Positions 35,608 to 44,011 of a stretch of DNA of 64,000 bases are shown in pieces (within the stretch, counting starts at the first letter, position 1; each line of letters opens with the position of its first letter). The DNA lies in NCBI RefSeq assembly GCF_013409505.1, contig NZ_JACCBN010000001.1, forward strand, positions 1,240,001 through 1,304,000, read 5' to 3'. Origin of the DNA: Actinomycetospora corticicola. Its GTDB lineage: Bacteria; Actinomycetota; Actinomycetes; Mycobacteriales; Pseudonocardiaceae. The translations under genes were made by a program, and so were the position numbers. The notes beneath the pieces are model-generated. The model worked only from the letters and a program-made list of their open reading frames with translations, was not told the DNA's origin and did no database searches.

Positions 35608-36177
35608 TCAGGAACGCTCGGCGACGTACTGGAGGAGCCCGACCAGCGTGCCGGAGCCGAGCAGCTCACCGGCCGCGGCGAGGCGCACCACGTCGGCGAC
35701 CGGGAGCCACTGCGCCTGGCCCGGCTCGTGGCGGTCCAGCGGCGCGTCGCTGCGCTCGGCGTCGGTCCAGAGATGGACGTGCACGGTCGAGACGACCCCG
35801 CCGGGCAGCGGCTGGAAGGTGATGAGCGGACGCCCCGGACCGACCGGCGCCCACCCGGTCTCCTCCGCGGTCTCCCGGGCCGCCGCGACCGCCGGGTCCT
35901 CGCCCGGGTCGACCCCGCCGCCGGGCAGTTCCCACCCGTAGCGGCCCACGGGGTAGCGGTAGGTCCGCAGCGCGAGGACCTCCTCGTCGCGGACGACGAC
36001 GGCGACCGCCACCGACGGCAGGTGCACCACCGGGTAGTCGAACCGGTCGCCCTCGGGGGCGGTCACGTCGTGCAGGTCGACGCGGATGGAGGAGTCGTCG
36101 TCGTCCGTGGTCACGGACAGGGGCGCGCCCCAGACGGTGGTCACCTCATGGGTGGCCCAGGCATCCGCGGGAGTCAC
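35608..36177 (-). CDS. Nudix hydrolase, ADP-ribose pyrophosphatase-like
   Basis: 189 residues. Nudix box GGGVDPGEDPAVAAARETAEETGW near 95-118 (GX5EX7REXXEEXG intact). Preceding VVVRDEEVLALRTYRYPVGRYGWELPGG resembles the ADP-ribose/NudF group. Cleaves nucleoside diphosphates linked to another group; the exact substrate is not readable. GTG 36177. The 132 bp to icmF hold the icmF operator. Confidence 0.88.
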   Translation of the reverse strand: MTPADAWATHEVTTVWGAPLSVTTDDDDSSIRVDLHDVTAPEGDRFDYPVVHLPSVAVAVVVRDEEVLALRTYRYPVGRYGWELPGGGVDPGEDPAVAAARETAEETGWAPVGPGRPLITFQPLPGGVVSTVHVHLWTDAERSDAPLDRHEPGQAQWLPVADVVRLAAAGELLGSGTLVGLLQYVAERS

Positions 36178-36255
36178 ATCAATCCCCTCTGTCTCAACAT
36201 GCGACGAACGGTCAGATCCGGGGTCACTCGGCGGGGTGATATGTGGACCATGTGT

Positions 36256-36279
36256 GTGTTCCTCGTGACGCTCGGGTAC
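36256..36279 (+). promoter_or_regulatory. Candidate stress-sigma (SigB/SigF-type) promoter
   Basis: GTGT (36256-36259), 14 nt, GGGTAC (36274-36279) fits the actinobacterial GNNT-N14-16-GGGTAY pattern. It lies 46 bp upstream of the ATG of a 51-residue membrane protein whose family is often stress-induced. Confidence 0.4.
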
Positions 36280-36324
36280 TTCGCAGACCCCGGCCGCCGG
36301 CCGGTTCGAACGCGAGGGAGCGTC

Positions 36325-36480
36325 ATGATCATCCTGGGCATCATCCTGCTGGTCGTCGGATACATCGTCGGGATCTCCGTACTGACCTACATCGGGTGGA
36401 TCCTGGTCGTCGTCGGCCTGATCCTCACCATCCTCGGCGCCGTCGGCCGCGGTGTGGGCGGGCGCAAGACCTTCTTCTAG
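36325..36480 (+). CDS. Small two-helix membrane protein, DUF6131-like
   Basis: 51 residues beginning MIILGIILLVVGYIVGIS, with two transmembrane helices joined by a short turn (about 2-20 and 23-41) and a basic tail GVGGRKTFF. It resembles the small DUF6131 proteins common in actinobacteria; function unknown. ATG 36325 has GAGGGAG at 36313-36319. A stress-type promoter candidate is upstream. Confidence 0.75.
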   Translation: MIILGIILLVVGYIVGISVLTYIGWILVVVGLILTILGAVGRGVGGRKTFF

Positions 36481-36638
36481 GTCCCACCGTCCTGGGAAGC
36501 GGGGGCTACCCGGGGCTGCTGTCGCGAACGCCCGTTCCCGGCGAGGGGGACGGGCGAGCGCGTCACCGTCAGTGATGAACCATGGCGATTTTCGCCAGTT
36601 CTCTTCTCTCGTGCTACACAGAGCGTCACGATCGCTCC

Positions 36639-37148
36639 ATGACCCTTCCTGCGTACTCCGGCCGTCACGCGACCTTCGACGCCACCACGGTCCTACCCGT
36701 GGTCCCGCCCGCCGGTGCGCCGCCGGGCCCGCCCGCGACGGTGACGACCGCCGTGGTCGTCCTCGCGGTCCAGGGCGGGTTCGGAGTGCTGGGCCTCGGG
36801 TTCTTCGGCCTCATGGCGGTCGCCTTCGGCCTCGGCACCGGCGACTACCCGGGGCTGGTCGCCTGCCTGCTCCTCGTGGGGGCGGGCCTGGCCTTCCTCA
36901 CCGGTTGGTTCCTGCTCGCGCTGCGCATCCGGACCGGCAGCCGGGGCGCCCGCGTCGTGGTCGCCCTCGTCAGCGCGATCGGTCTCGCGGGCGCCGCGAC
37001 GAGCGCCGCGCTCGTGTGGCCGTCCCTGATCACCATCGGTTCGGCGGCGCTCCAGGCGTCGGTCCTCGTCCTGCTCTTCGTCCCGTCGTCGAACGCGTGG
37101 TTCCGGGCGGTCAGCCCAGCGCCCGGTCCAGGTTCACCGCGGCGCTGA
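36639..37148 (+). CDS. Four-helix membrane protein of unknown function
   Basis: 169 residues. A Pro-rich N-terminus of about 50 residues (TTVLPVVPPAGAPPGPPA) is followed by four hydrophobic helices, near 52-77, 85-110, 120-140 and 145-158. No family is recognised. ATG 36639 is chosen because earlier in-frame codons are not preceded by a ribosome site. Its last 38 bp overlap the convergent GH15 gene. Confidence 0.6.
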   Translation: MTLPAYSGRHATFDATTVLPVVPPAGAPPGPPATVTTAVVVLAVQGGFGVLGLGFFGLMAVAFGLGTGDYPGLVACLLLVGAGLAFLTGWFLLALRIRTGSRGARVVVALVSAIGLAGAATSAALVWPSLITIGSAALQASVLVLLFVPSSNAWFRAVSPAPGPGSPRR

Positions 37149-38985
37149 TCAGCCCGAGGTGCGTGAGGGCCTGGGGGAAGTTCCCCAGCTGCTCACCCGA
37201 GGCGGAGAGCTCCTCGGCGAACAGGCCGACGTGGTTGGCGTAGGTGAACGCCTTCTCCAGCACGTTGCGGGCCTCCTCGAGCCGCCCCGCCCGGGTGAGC
37301 GCCTCCACGTACCAGAACGAGCACAGGTTGAAGGTGCCCTCCTCGCCGTCGAGCCCGTCGGAGCCGTCCGGCGGGTACCGCTGCACCAGCGAGTCGACGA
37401 CGAGGTCGTCCTCGATGCGCCCGAGGGTGGAGAGGAAGCGCGGGTCGGTGGGTCCGGAGAACTTCACCAGCGGCAGGATCAGCAGCCCGGCCTCGACCTG
37501 GTCGGTGCCGGGGAACTGCGTGTAGCTGCCGAGGTCGCCGTCCCAGCAGTCCCGCTGCACCTCCTCGTAGGCCTCCGCCGCGGCCTTCTCCCACGCCTCG
37601 ACCGGGGCCGGGAGCCCCCGTTGGCGGGCCAGCCGCAGCGCCCGCTCGAACGCCACCCACACCATCACCCGCGAGTAGGTGTGGAACTGCGGCTCGCCGC
37701 GGGACTCCCACAGTCCCTGGTCGGGGAGGTGCCGGTTGCGGTCGAGCCAGTCCAGCGAGCTGCGGACCCGCGTCCACAGGTCGTAGGAGATCGGGGTCTC
37801 CTTGTTCGCGATGTAGATCGAGTCCATCACCTCGCCGTAGGTGTCGAGCTGGCGCTGCGACCCGGCCGCGTTCCCGATCCGGACCGGGCGGGACCCCCGG
37901 TAGCCGGACAGGTGGGTCAGCTCGACCTCCTCGGGCGGCGGCGCGCCGTGCACGGTGTAGACCGGCAGCAGCCCCGACTCGTCGTCCGCCTCCGCCATCC
38001 GCTGCTCGAGCCACGACAGGAACGCCCGGCCCTCCTCGACGAACCCGAGCCGCATCAGCGCGTAGGAGGTGAACGCGGCGTCGCGGAGCCAGGCGAAGCG
38101 GTAGTCCCAGTTGCGCTCCCCGCCGATCTCCTCGGGCAGCCCGGCGGTCGGCGCCGCGATGAGCGCCCCGGTCGGCCGGTGCACCATGAGCTTCAGCAGC
38201 AGGGCCGAGCGGTGCACCATCTCCCGCCAGCGCCCCGAGTAGTTCGACCGTGCGAGCCAGTCCTGCCAGTAGGTGAGCACCGTGTCGCGGCGGCGATCCG
38301 CCTCGTGCTCGCCGAGGACGTCCACGTCGTTGCGGTGCGGCGCCTCGTCGTGCCAGGTGAGGAGGAAGTCGGCCGCCTCCCCGGCGCCGAGGTCGATCTC
38401 GGCGACGACGGCGGGGCCGGTCGCCTCGGGATCGTCGGCCACCCGGAGCCCGGCCGAGGTCCGGAGCACCAACGCGCCCGACCCGTCGTCGGGACGGAAG
38501 ACCGCCCCGACCCCGTCGAGCAGTTCGACGGAGTGCCGCACCCGGGCCCAGTCGAAGGCCGGCGCGCAGCGCACGGTGAACCGCTGGCGGCCGCGGACCA
38601 CGCGCACCGTGCGCACCAGTGGACGCGTCCCGTCGTCCTCGGGGTCCATGAGGTCGACGACCTCGGCCACCGAGGTCGCGTCGAGGAAGCGGGTCATCAG
38701 GACGTTGGAGTCGGGCAGGTAGAGCTGCTTGGTGCGCGTGCACGAGCCCGGTCGGACGGTGAACGTGCTCCGTTCGGCGGCCGCGCCCTCCTCGGTGAGC
38801 AGGGCCGAGAAGACGGCGGGGGAGTCGAAGTCGGGCAGGCAGGCGAAGTCGATGCTGCCGTCCGTGCCCACCAGGGCGACCGTCCGCAGGTCGCCGATCA
38901 CGCCGTGGTCCTCGATGGCCAGCATGATCGGGTGGTACCCCGTGAGGGCGGTCCCGAGCGGATCCGCCCCCACGGAGTCCGTCAC
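37111..38985 (-). CDS. Glycoside hydrolase family 15 (trehalase/glucoamylase-like)
   Basis: 624 residues. An N-terminal super-sandwich domain (IEDHGVIGDLRTVALVGTDGSIDFACLPDFDSPAVF) precedes the (alpha/alpha)6 barrel with GGERNWDYRFAWLRDAAFTSYALMRLG and, near the C-terminus, EEGTFNLCSFWYVEALTRAGR with a catalytic Glu. Closely similar actinobacterial enzymes are trehalases or alpha-glucosidases; activity cannot be fixed by eye. There is no signal peptide, so it is cytoplasmic. Its GTG start overlaps the stop of the coiled-coil gene upstream by 4 bp. Confidence 0.9.
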   Translation of the reverse strand: MTDSVGADPLGTALTGYHPIMLAIEDHGVIGDLRTVALVGTDGSIDFACLPDFDSPAVFSALLTEEGAAAERSTFTVRPGSCTRTKQLYLPDSNVLMTRFLDATSVAEVVDLMDPEDDGTRPLVRTVRVVRGRQRFTVRCAPAFDWARVRHSVELLDGVGAVFRPDDGSGALVLRTSAGLRVADDPEATGPAVVAEIDLGAGEAADFLLTWHDEAPHRNDVDVLGEHEADRRRDTVLTYWQDWLARSNYSGRWREMVHRSALLLKLMVHRPTGALIAAPTAGLPEEIGGERNWDYRFAWLRDAAFTSYALMRLGFVEEGRAFLSWLEQRMAEADDESGLLPVYTVHGAPPPEEVELTHLSGYRGSRPVRIGNAAGSQRQLDTYGEVMDSIYIANKETPISYDLWTRVRSSLDWLDRNRHLPDQGLWESRGEPQFHTYSRVMVWVAFERALRLARQRGLPAPVEAWEKAAAEAYEEVQRDCWDGDLGSYTQFPGTDQVEAGLLILPLVKFSGPTDPRFLSTLGRIEDDLVVDSLVQRYPPDGSDGLDGEEGTFNLCSFWYVEALTRAGRLEEARNVLEKAFTYANHVGLFAEELSASGEQLGNFPQALTHLGLISAAVNLDRALG

Positions 38986-39602
38986 TGCTTGCGGGCGTCC
39001 TTCGCCTTCTCCTTGGCGTTCGCGACGTCGAGCGCCTCGGCCTTGGCCGCGGCCGCCGCCCGCTCGGCCTCGACGGCCTCGGACTCCGCCTCGACACGCG
39101 TGCGCCGCGCCTCGTGGGCGTGCTCGTCGGCGATCTCCTGCTTCCGCTGCTCCTCGCGCTGCGCGGCCTGCTTGCGCTCCTGCTCGCGCTCCTTCTCCTG
39201 CTGCTGACGCTGCTGCTTCTCGCGCTCGAGCCGCTGGTGCTGCTCCTGCTCGGCCTTCCGGGCCTGCTGCCGGGCCTCCTGGTCGCGCTCACGGCGCTGC
39301 GCGAGGCGGTCGTCGGCGACCTCGCGGCGGGCCTGCGCCGCCCGGTCCCGCTCGGAGGCCTCGGTCCGCTGCTGCACCCGGGCGTCGGTGACGTCGCCCT
39401 GGGCCGCCAGGCCCGGGTCGCCCAGCAGCGACCCGAGGAGCTGCCGCACGCCGCCCTCGACCGCGTCGACCGCCAGCGACGGCCCCCACTCCTTGTTGCC
39501 GCCGTTGCCGGTGACCTGGGCCAGCAGCCCCACCGGCAACCGCACCACGCCGAAGCCCAGCGAGATCACGGGCCCCGCCACCGCCGACACCGGGTTGCTC
39601 AT
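38982..39602 (-). CDS. Coiled-coil protein (Arg/Gln/Glu-rich), function unknown
   Basis: 206 residues. A short hydrophobic N-terminal part (AVAGPVISLGFGVVRLPVGLLAQ) is followed by a long highly charged coiled coil rich in Arg, Gln, Glu and Ala (about 75-206). Similar proteins are sometimes misnamed IF-2-like because of composition only. The ATG 39602 overlaps the preceding gene (ATGA) and the stop overlaps the GH15 start: three genes are translationally coupled. Confidence 0.65.
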   Translation of the reverse strand: MSNPVSAVAGPVISLGFGVVRLPVGLLAQVTGNGGNKEWGPSLAVDAVEGGVRQLLGSLLGDPGLAAQGDVTDARVQQRTEASERDRAAQARREVADDRLAQRRERDQEARQQARKAEQEQHQRLEREKQQRQQQEKEREQERKQAAQREEQRKQEIADEHAHEARRTRVEAESEAVEAERAAAAAKAEALDVANAKEKAKDARKQ

Positions 39603-40120
39603 CGGTCCTCCTCCTCGACCTGCTCGAGCGTGCGCGCCGTGCGGCGGGCCTCCTCGGCCCGCTGCTCCTCGTCGCGCACGCGGCTCTCCGCCTCGCCCCG
39701 CTCCTGCACGGCGGCGGCCTCGTCGCGCCGCGCGGCCTGCTCCCGGGCGCGGGCCGTCTGCGAGACCGCCTGCTCGCGCTGCGCGGTCTCGGCCTCGATC
39801 CGCTGCTCGCGGGCGCGGCGCTCGGCCTCGGCCCGGTCCTCCCGCTCGCTGCGGGCGTCCTCGGCCGCGAGGCGCTCGCGCTCGACGCGCAGCTCCTCGG
39901 CGCGTGCCTCGGCCTCGGCCTCCTCGCGCTTCTGCCGGGCCTCGGCCTCGGCGCGCTGCGCGTCCTTCTCGGCGTCCGCGCGCTCGCCCTGCAGCTCGCC
40001 CTCGGCGCGCAGCGTGTCGTTGCCCGTGACCGCTCCGGCCGCCTTCTTCACGGCTCCCGCGAGCCGCTGGCCCGCGCGCTGGGTCGTACTGGTGTCGGTG
40101 GGTTCGGCACCGTCGGACAT
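39599..40120 (-). CDS. CsbD-like domain with long charged coiled coil
   Basis: 173 residues. Residues 16-50 (AGQRLAGAVKKAAGAVTGNDTLRAEGELQG) resemble the CsbD stress-protein repeat. The remainder is a Glu/Arg/Ala-rich coiled coil. CsbD proteins are general-stress proteins of unknown mechanism. It is the first gene of a coupled three-gene operon ending in GH15, suggesting a joint stress/trehalose theme, which is inference. Confidence 0.65.
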   Translation of the reverse strand: MSDGAEPTDTSTTQRAGQRLAGAVKKAAGAVTGNDTLRAEGELQGERADAEKDAQRAEAEARQKREEAEAEARAEELRVERERLAAEDARSEREDRAEAERRAREQRIEAETAQREQAVSQTARAREQAARRDEAAAVQERGEAESRVRDEEQRAEEARRTARTLEQVEEEDR

Positions 40121-40178
40121 GGTCCACTCCTCCCGTTCGGCGGGCCGAGGTACCCGAACGAGCGCGGAAGGATGCGTC

Positions 40179-41195
40179 CTATCGGACCAGGCCCTGCACC
40201 ACCTCGGCGGCGGGCCCGGTGGCTGCGCGGCGGAAGTGCACCCCGGCCCAGAGGTGCAGCCGGGTGGTGTCCCCGGCCTTCGCCGCGGCGACGCGGACCG
40301 GGCGGGTCAGGTGGTGGAGCTCGGGATACGCCGCGGGGGCCGCCGGGCCGTGCTCGACGGCGAAGCGGTTGGTCAGGGCCCGCGCGGGCCGACCGGTGAA
40401 CGCCCGGGTCACCGTCGTGCCGGAGAACCCGGGATCGGCGAGCGCGTCGCGGTGCGTCGTGGACGTGCCCGCCTCGTCGGTACGCAGGAACGCCGTGCCG
40501 AGCTGGACCTGCTCCGCCCCGGCGTCGAGGGCCCGCCGCACCCCGGCGGCGTCGGCGACCCCGCCCGCGGCCACCAGCGGCAGCGCCGTGACCGGCCGGA
40601 TCGCCCGGAGCAGGTCGAGGGTGTCGATCTCGTCGGGCGCGGTCGTGACGGCGTGCGTCCCCCGGTGTCCGCCGGCGTCGGTGCCCTGGACGACCAGTCC
40701 GTCGACCCCGGCCGCGGCGGCCGCGCGGGCCTCCTCGACGCTGGTCACGGTGGCCACGAGGCGCGCCCCGGTCGCCCGGAGCGCCGCGAGCCGCTCGCCG
40801 TCGGGCAGGGCGAAGGTGACGCTGATGGTCTGCGGCGGGTCGGCCGCCAGGACCCGGATCTTCGCGTCGAGGCCGGGCCCGGTGTCCGGGTCGGACGCGG
40901 GGTGCGGGTCGCCGAGGTCGACGTGCACGGCACGGGCCTCGCCCGCGATGCGCGTCGCGTAGGCGGCCACCGCGCGATCCCGACGACGGGTGGGTGGCGT
41001 CGGGTCGGGCAGGAAGAGGTTCACCCCGAACGGCCGGTCGGAGCGTTGACGCAGCTCCGCGAGCTGGGCGGCGAGGGCGTCGGCGGTGAGGTAGCCGGCG
41101 GCGAGGTAGCCGAAGCCGCCCGCCCCGGCGACGGCGGCCACCAGGGCCGGGGTGGAGGGCCCGCCCGCCATCGGCGCGGCGACGACCGGGTTCAC
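40179..41195 (-). CDS. Nitronate monooxygenase (2-nitropropane dioxygenase) family
   Basis: 338 residues. FMN TIM barrel with NPVVAAPMAGGPSTPALVAAVAGAGGFGYLAAGY at the N-terminus, GVDGLVVQGTDAGGHRGT (catalytic-His region) around 180, LVAAGGVADAAGVRRALDAGAEQVQLGTAFL near 230. The family oxidises alkyl nitronates. Start GTG 41195 fits the family's usual short N-terminus before the first beta strand. Two CCCGACGACGGG-type features occur nearby, one inside at 40979 encoding Arg-Arg-Arg. Confidence 0.88.
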   Translation of the reverse strand: MNPVVAAPMAGGPSTPALVAAVAGAGGFGYLAAGYLTADALAAQLAELRQRSDRPFGVNLFLPDPTPPTRRRDRAVAAYATRIAGEARAVHVDLGDPHPASDPDTGPGLDAKIRVLAADPPQTISVTFALPDGERLAALRATGARLVATVTSVEEARAAAAAGVDGLVVQGTDAGGHRGTHAVTTAPDEIDTLDLLRAIRPVTALPLVAAGGVADAAGVRRALDAGAEQVQLGTAFLRTDEAGTSTTHRDALADPGFSGTTVTRAFTGRPARALTNRFAVEHGPAAPAAYPELHHLTRPVRVAAAKAGDTTRLHLWAGVHFRRAATGPAAEVVQGLVR

Positions 41196-41235
41196 CTCGT
41201 GCCCCCGCCGTCGAGCCCGTTCGTGCTGGTCCGGA

Positions 41236-41745
41236 CTAGTCCGACCGCCCGAACCGAAAGTCCCCCGCCGCTTCCCACGGGCCGCCACGGTAGTGCCAGA
41301 GGGCGAGGGCATCGACGGCGGTGTCGTACGGGACGTGCGTTTCCCGGACGGTCTCGAGCGTCCGCCGGGCCTCGTCGGGGGTCACCTTGTTCTGGATCGT
41401 CACGTGCGGGCGCCAGCGGCGGGCGTCCTGGTCGGTGAGGTCGGCGTCGAAGCGCTTCGCGATCGCGCCGCGGATGCCCTCGAGCTCGGAGGACTGCAGG
41501 CGCAGGCCCACCCCGCGGCCGAGCTTGAACGGGTCGCCCACGTGGATGGCCGGCCGCTCGCCCTGCGTGAGCCGGGTGAGCTGGGTCCGGACGTCGTCGA
41601 TGAGATCCCCGGGCAGGGCGTGGAACAGCGTGATGTGCGCGCCCACGTGCAGGCGGTCCGCCGGGAACCAGCGGCGGCGCTGCGCGTCGAGATCGGCCTG
41701 GGCGTCGGGGACGAGGACGGCGGAGATGATCAGCGGGTCGGGCAC
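41236..41745 (-). CDS. 2H phosphoesterase, 2'-5' RNA ligase-like (LigT/ThpR type)
   Basis: 169 residues. Two HxT motifs, HITLFH near residue 48 and HVTIQN near 120, define the 2H phosphoesterase fold. Family members are cyclic phosphodiesterases or act on 2'-5' links; substrate unknown. The GTG at 41745 overlaps the preceding pseudouridine synthase by 16 bp, suggesting an RNA-related pair. Confidence 0.85.
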   Translation of the reverse strand: MPDPLIISAVLVPDAQADLDAQRRRWFPADRLHVGAHITLFHALPGDLIDDVRTQLTRLTQGERPAIHVGDPFKLGRGVGLRLQSSELEGIRGAIAKRFDADLTDQDARRWRPHVTIQNKVTPDEARRTLETVRETHVPYDTAVDALALWHYRGGPWEAAGDFRFGRSD

Positions 41746-42701
41746 CGTCGGGAGGTACCCGCTGGCCCCGCGAGCCAGCCCGCCGGGTCGTCCCACGCCT
41801 GCAGGGTCCGCCGCGAGTGCACCGTGACCGCTTCTCCGGACGCCGGGTCCGGCCAGCTCAACGTCCGGGCCAGCAGCTGGAGGGGCGTGCGGAGGTCGTC
41901 GAGCGGGACGTCGCGCAGGTCGGGGTAGAACGGGTCGCCCAGGATCGGGATGCCGAGCGAGCACAGGTGCAGCCGGAGCTGGTGCGTACGGCCGGTCCGC
42001 GGGGTGAGCCGGTATCGCGCGACCGGCCCGACCAGCGGGTCGTCGCGGTGGTCGACCAGCTCCACGAGCGTCTCGGCGTTGGGTTCGCCGTCGACCTCGC
42101 GGGCGGTGACGATCCCGCGCTCCTTCACGATCCGGGACCGGACGACCTGCTCGCGCGGCAGCGTCGGGTCGTAACGGGTGATCGCCTCGTAGGTCTTGGA
42201 CACCCGACGGTCGCGGAACAGGTTCTGGAACGTCCCGCGGTCCTCCCGGTGGATCACGAACAGCACGAGCCCGGCCGTCACCCGGTCCAGCCGGTGAGCG
42301 GGGGAGAGGTCGGGCAGGCCGTGCTCGTCGCGCAGCCGTACGAGGGCGGTCTCCCGGACGTGCCGCCCGCGCGGGATGGTCGCCAGGAAGTGGGGCTTGT
42401 CCGCCACCAGCACCCGGTCGTCCCGGCAGGCGACGTCGATGCCGAACGGGACCGGTGCCTCGTCGGGAAGGTCCCGGTGGAACCACACCGACCCGCCGCT
42501 GACGTACGGCGCGTCGATGGGCAGCGGACCCTCGGCGTCGTGGAAGCGCCCGGCGTCGAACATGGCGTCGACCTGAGCGGCCGGGAGGGGCACCCGGGTC
42601 ACGAGGTGGTCGCGGATCGTCGCCCACTCCTGCGACACCGGGAGCCGCATTCGTGCGGGGTCGAGCCCGAAGCGGGGCGGGATCGACGGGGGCGGGCGCA
42701 C
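41730..42701 (-). CDS. RluA-family pseudouridine synthase
   Basis: 323 residues. The catalytic motif HRLDRVTAGLVLF contains the Asp nucleophile (near residue 151); RTGRTHQLRLHL and LGDPFY follow as in RluA/RluC enzymes, which isomerise uridine in rRNA or tRNA. GTG 42701 is chosen; an ATG 63 bp upstream lies within the family B palindrome, an unlikely start. The C-terminus overlaps the 2H phosphoesterase gene. Confidence 0.9.
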   Translation of the reverse strand: MRPPPSIPPRFGLDPARMRLPVSQEWATIRDHLVTRVPLPAAQVDAMFDAGRFHDAEGPLPIDAPYVSGGSVWFHRDLPDEAPVPFGIDVACRDDRVLVADKPHFLATIPRGRHVRETALVRLRDEHGLPDLSPAHRLDRVTAGLVLFVIHREDRGTFQNLFRDRRVSKTYEAITRYDPTLPREQVVRSRIVKERGIVTAREVDGEPNAETLVELVDHRDDPLVGPVARYRLTPRTGRTHQLRLHLCSLGIPILGDPFYPDLRDVPLDDLRTPLQLLARTLSWPDPASGEAVTVHSRRTLQAWDDPAGWLAGPAGTSRRCPTR

Positions 42702-42710
42702 CAGCCCATT

Positions 42711-42758
42711 GTGAGGGGAGGATCCGAGCGCTCTCGTGGCACCAGGGTTCCCCTCACG
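42711..42758. repeat. 48-nt palindromic repeat, family B copy 2
   Basis: GTGAGGGGA and TCCCCTCAC arms with centre GATCCGAGCGCTCTCGTGGC. It differs from the 14529 copy by a few bases. It lies between the acyl-CoA dehydrogenase stop and the next minus-strand gene start. Confidence 0.8.
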
Positions 42759-42767
42759 CGGCACGGC

Positions 42768-43961
42768 TCAGAGCAGCGCGTCCGACACGATCTTGCGCTG
42801 GATCTCCGACGTCCCCTCGAAGATCGTGGTGAGCCGGGCGTCGCGCCAGTACCGCTCGGCCGAGTACTCCGTGGTGTAGCCGTTGCCGCCGAAGATCTGC
42901 AGGGCGCGCGAGGTCACGCGCTCCGCCGTCTCCGACGCGACGAGCTTCGCCTGCGAGGTCTCGACGTCGGCCGCGACACCGCTGTCCACCAGCCACGCTG
43001 CGTGCAGGTAGAGCTGCCGCGCCGCCTCGACCTGCGCCGACATGTCCGCGATCGCGTGCCGGATCACCTGCTGGTCGCCGATCGGGTGCCCGAACTGGAC
43101 CCGCTGCTTCACGTAGGCGATGGCGTCCTCGACCGCCCCGCGTGCCAGCCCGACCGCCCGCGCCGCCGTCTGCACCCGCGCCGGACCGAGCCAGCGCAAC
43201 GACTCCTTGAACCCCTGACCCTCGTCCTGCCCCGTGTCCTGCAGCGCGTCGGCCGGGAGTCGCAGCCCGTCGATCTGCAGCTCCCACGTGGTCAGGCCGT
43301 AGTAGCCGATCTTGTCGATGGGGGTGCCGGTGACGCCGGCCGGGAACTCGCCACGCGCCTTCTCCACCAGGAACAGCTCCAGCCCGTCGGACCGACCGTG
43401 CCCCTCGCGCGGGTCGCGGGTGCGGGCGAGCAGGTGCAGGAAGTCGGCCCGCTTCGCGTGCCCGACCCACCGCTTCGTGCCCGTGATCACCCACCCGTCC
43501 CCGTCGCGCTCGGCGTGGCACCCGACGTTCGCGAGGTCCGAGCCCGCCGAGGGCTCCGAGAACGCGATCCCGCCGATCCACTCACCCCGTGCGGAGCGCT
43601 CCAGCAGGTCGGGGCGGCCGGCGCACCCGGTGCCGTTGCCGCGGGCAATGATGCTCGCGACGCTCATCCACGCCCGCGCGAGCTCCTCGCAGATCAGGGC
43701 GTACTCGAGGACGCCGAGCCCGAGCCCGCCGTGCTCGCGGTCGATCATCACGCCGAAGTAGCCGAGCTCGGCGAGCCGCGCCATCAGCTCGTCGGGGATC
43801 TCGCCGCGCTGCGGGTCGAGCTCGTCGGCGACCGGCAGCACCTCCTCCATCGCGAACGTCCGTGCCGTCCGCTGCAGCTCCAGCCGCTCCGGGGTGAGGT
43901 ACACGCTCGCCGCGGGCGCGAGCGTCTCGACGCCCTCGAGGTTCTTCCGGCTCCAGCTCAT
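42768..43961 (-). CDS. Acyl-CoA dehydrogenase
   Basis: 397 residues. FAD-binding ACAD fold: GYFGVMIDREHGGLGLG near 70, AFSEPSAGSDLANVGC near 140, the substrate/FAD region GTKRWVGHA, and the C-terminal IFGGNGYTTEYSAERYWRDARLTTIFEGTSEIQRKIV, where Glu in FEGTSEIQ is the usual base position. Oxidises acyl-CoA to enoyl-CoA with electron transfer to ETF. ATG 43961. A TTCCCGACGACGGG motif lies just upstream of the start. Confidence 0.93.
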   Translation of the reverse strand: MSWSRKNLEGVETLAPAASVYLTPERLELQRTARTFAMEEVLPVADELDPQRGEIPDELMARLAELGYFGVMIDREHGGLGLGVLEYALICEELARAWMSVASIIARGNGTGCAGRPDLLERSARGEWIGGIAFSEPSAGSDLANVGCHAERDGDGWVITGTKRWVGHAKRADFLHLLARTRDPREGHGRSDGLELFLVEKARGEFPAGVTGTPIDKIGYYGLTTWELQIDGLRLPADALQDTGQDEGQGFKESLRWLGPARVQTAARAVGLARGAVEDAIAYVKQRVQFGHPIGDQQVIRHAIADMSAQVEAARQLYLHAAWLVDSGVAADVETSQAKLVASETAERVTSRALQIFGGNGYTTEYSAERYWRDARLTTIFEGTSEIQRKIVSDALL

Positions 43962-44011
43962 AGGGCGTGCATTCCCGACGACGGGTCCTCCCGCACCTGC
44001 GCGGGCGGAGG

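Noticed and set aside
39114-41438. 774-codon plus-strand frame
   Set aside because: Antisense to the coiled-coil and nitronate monooxygenase genes; Leu/Arg runs reflect reverse-complement codons.
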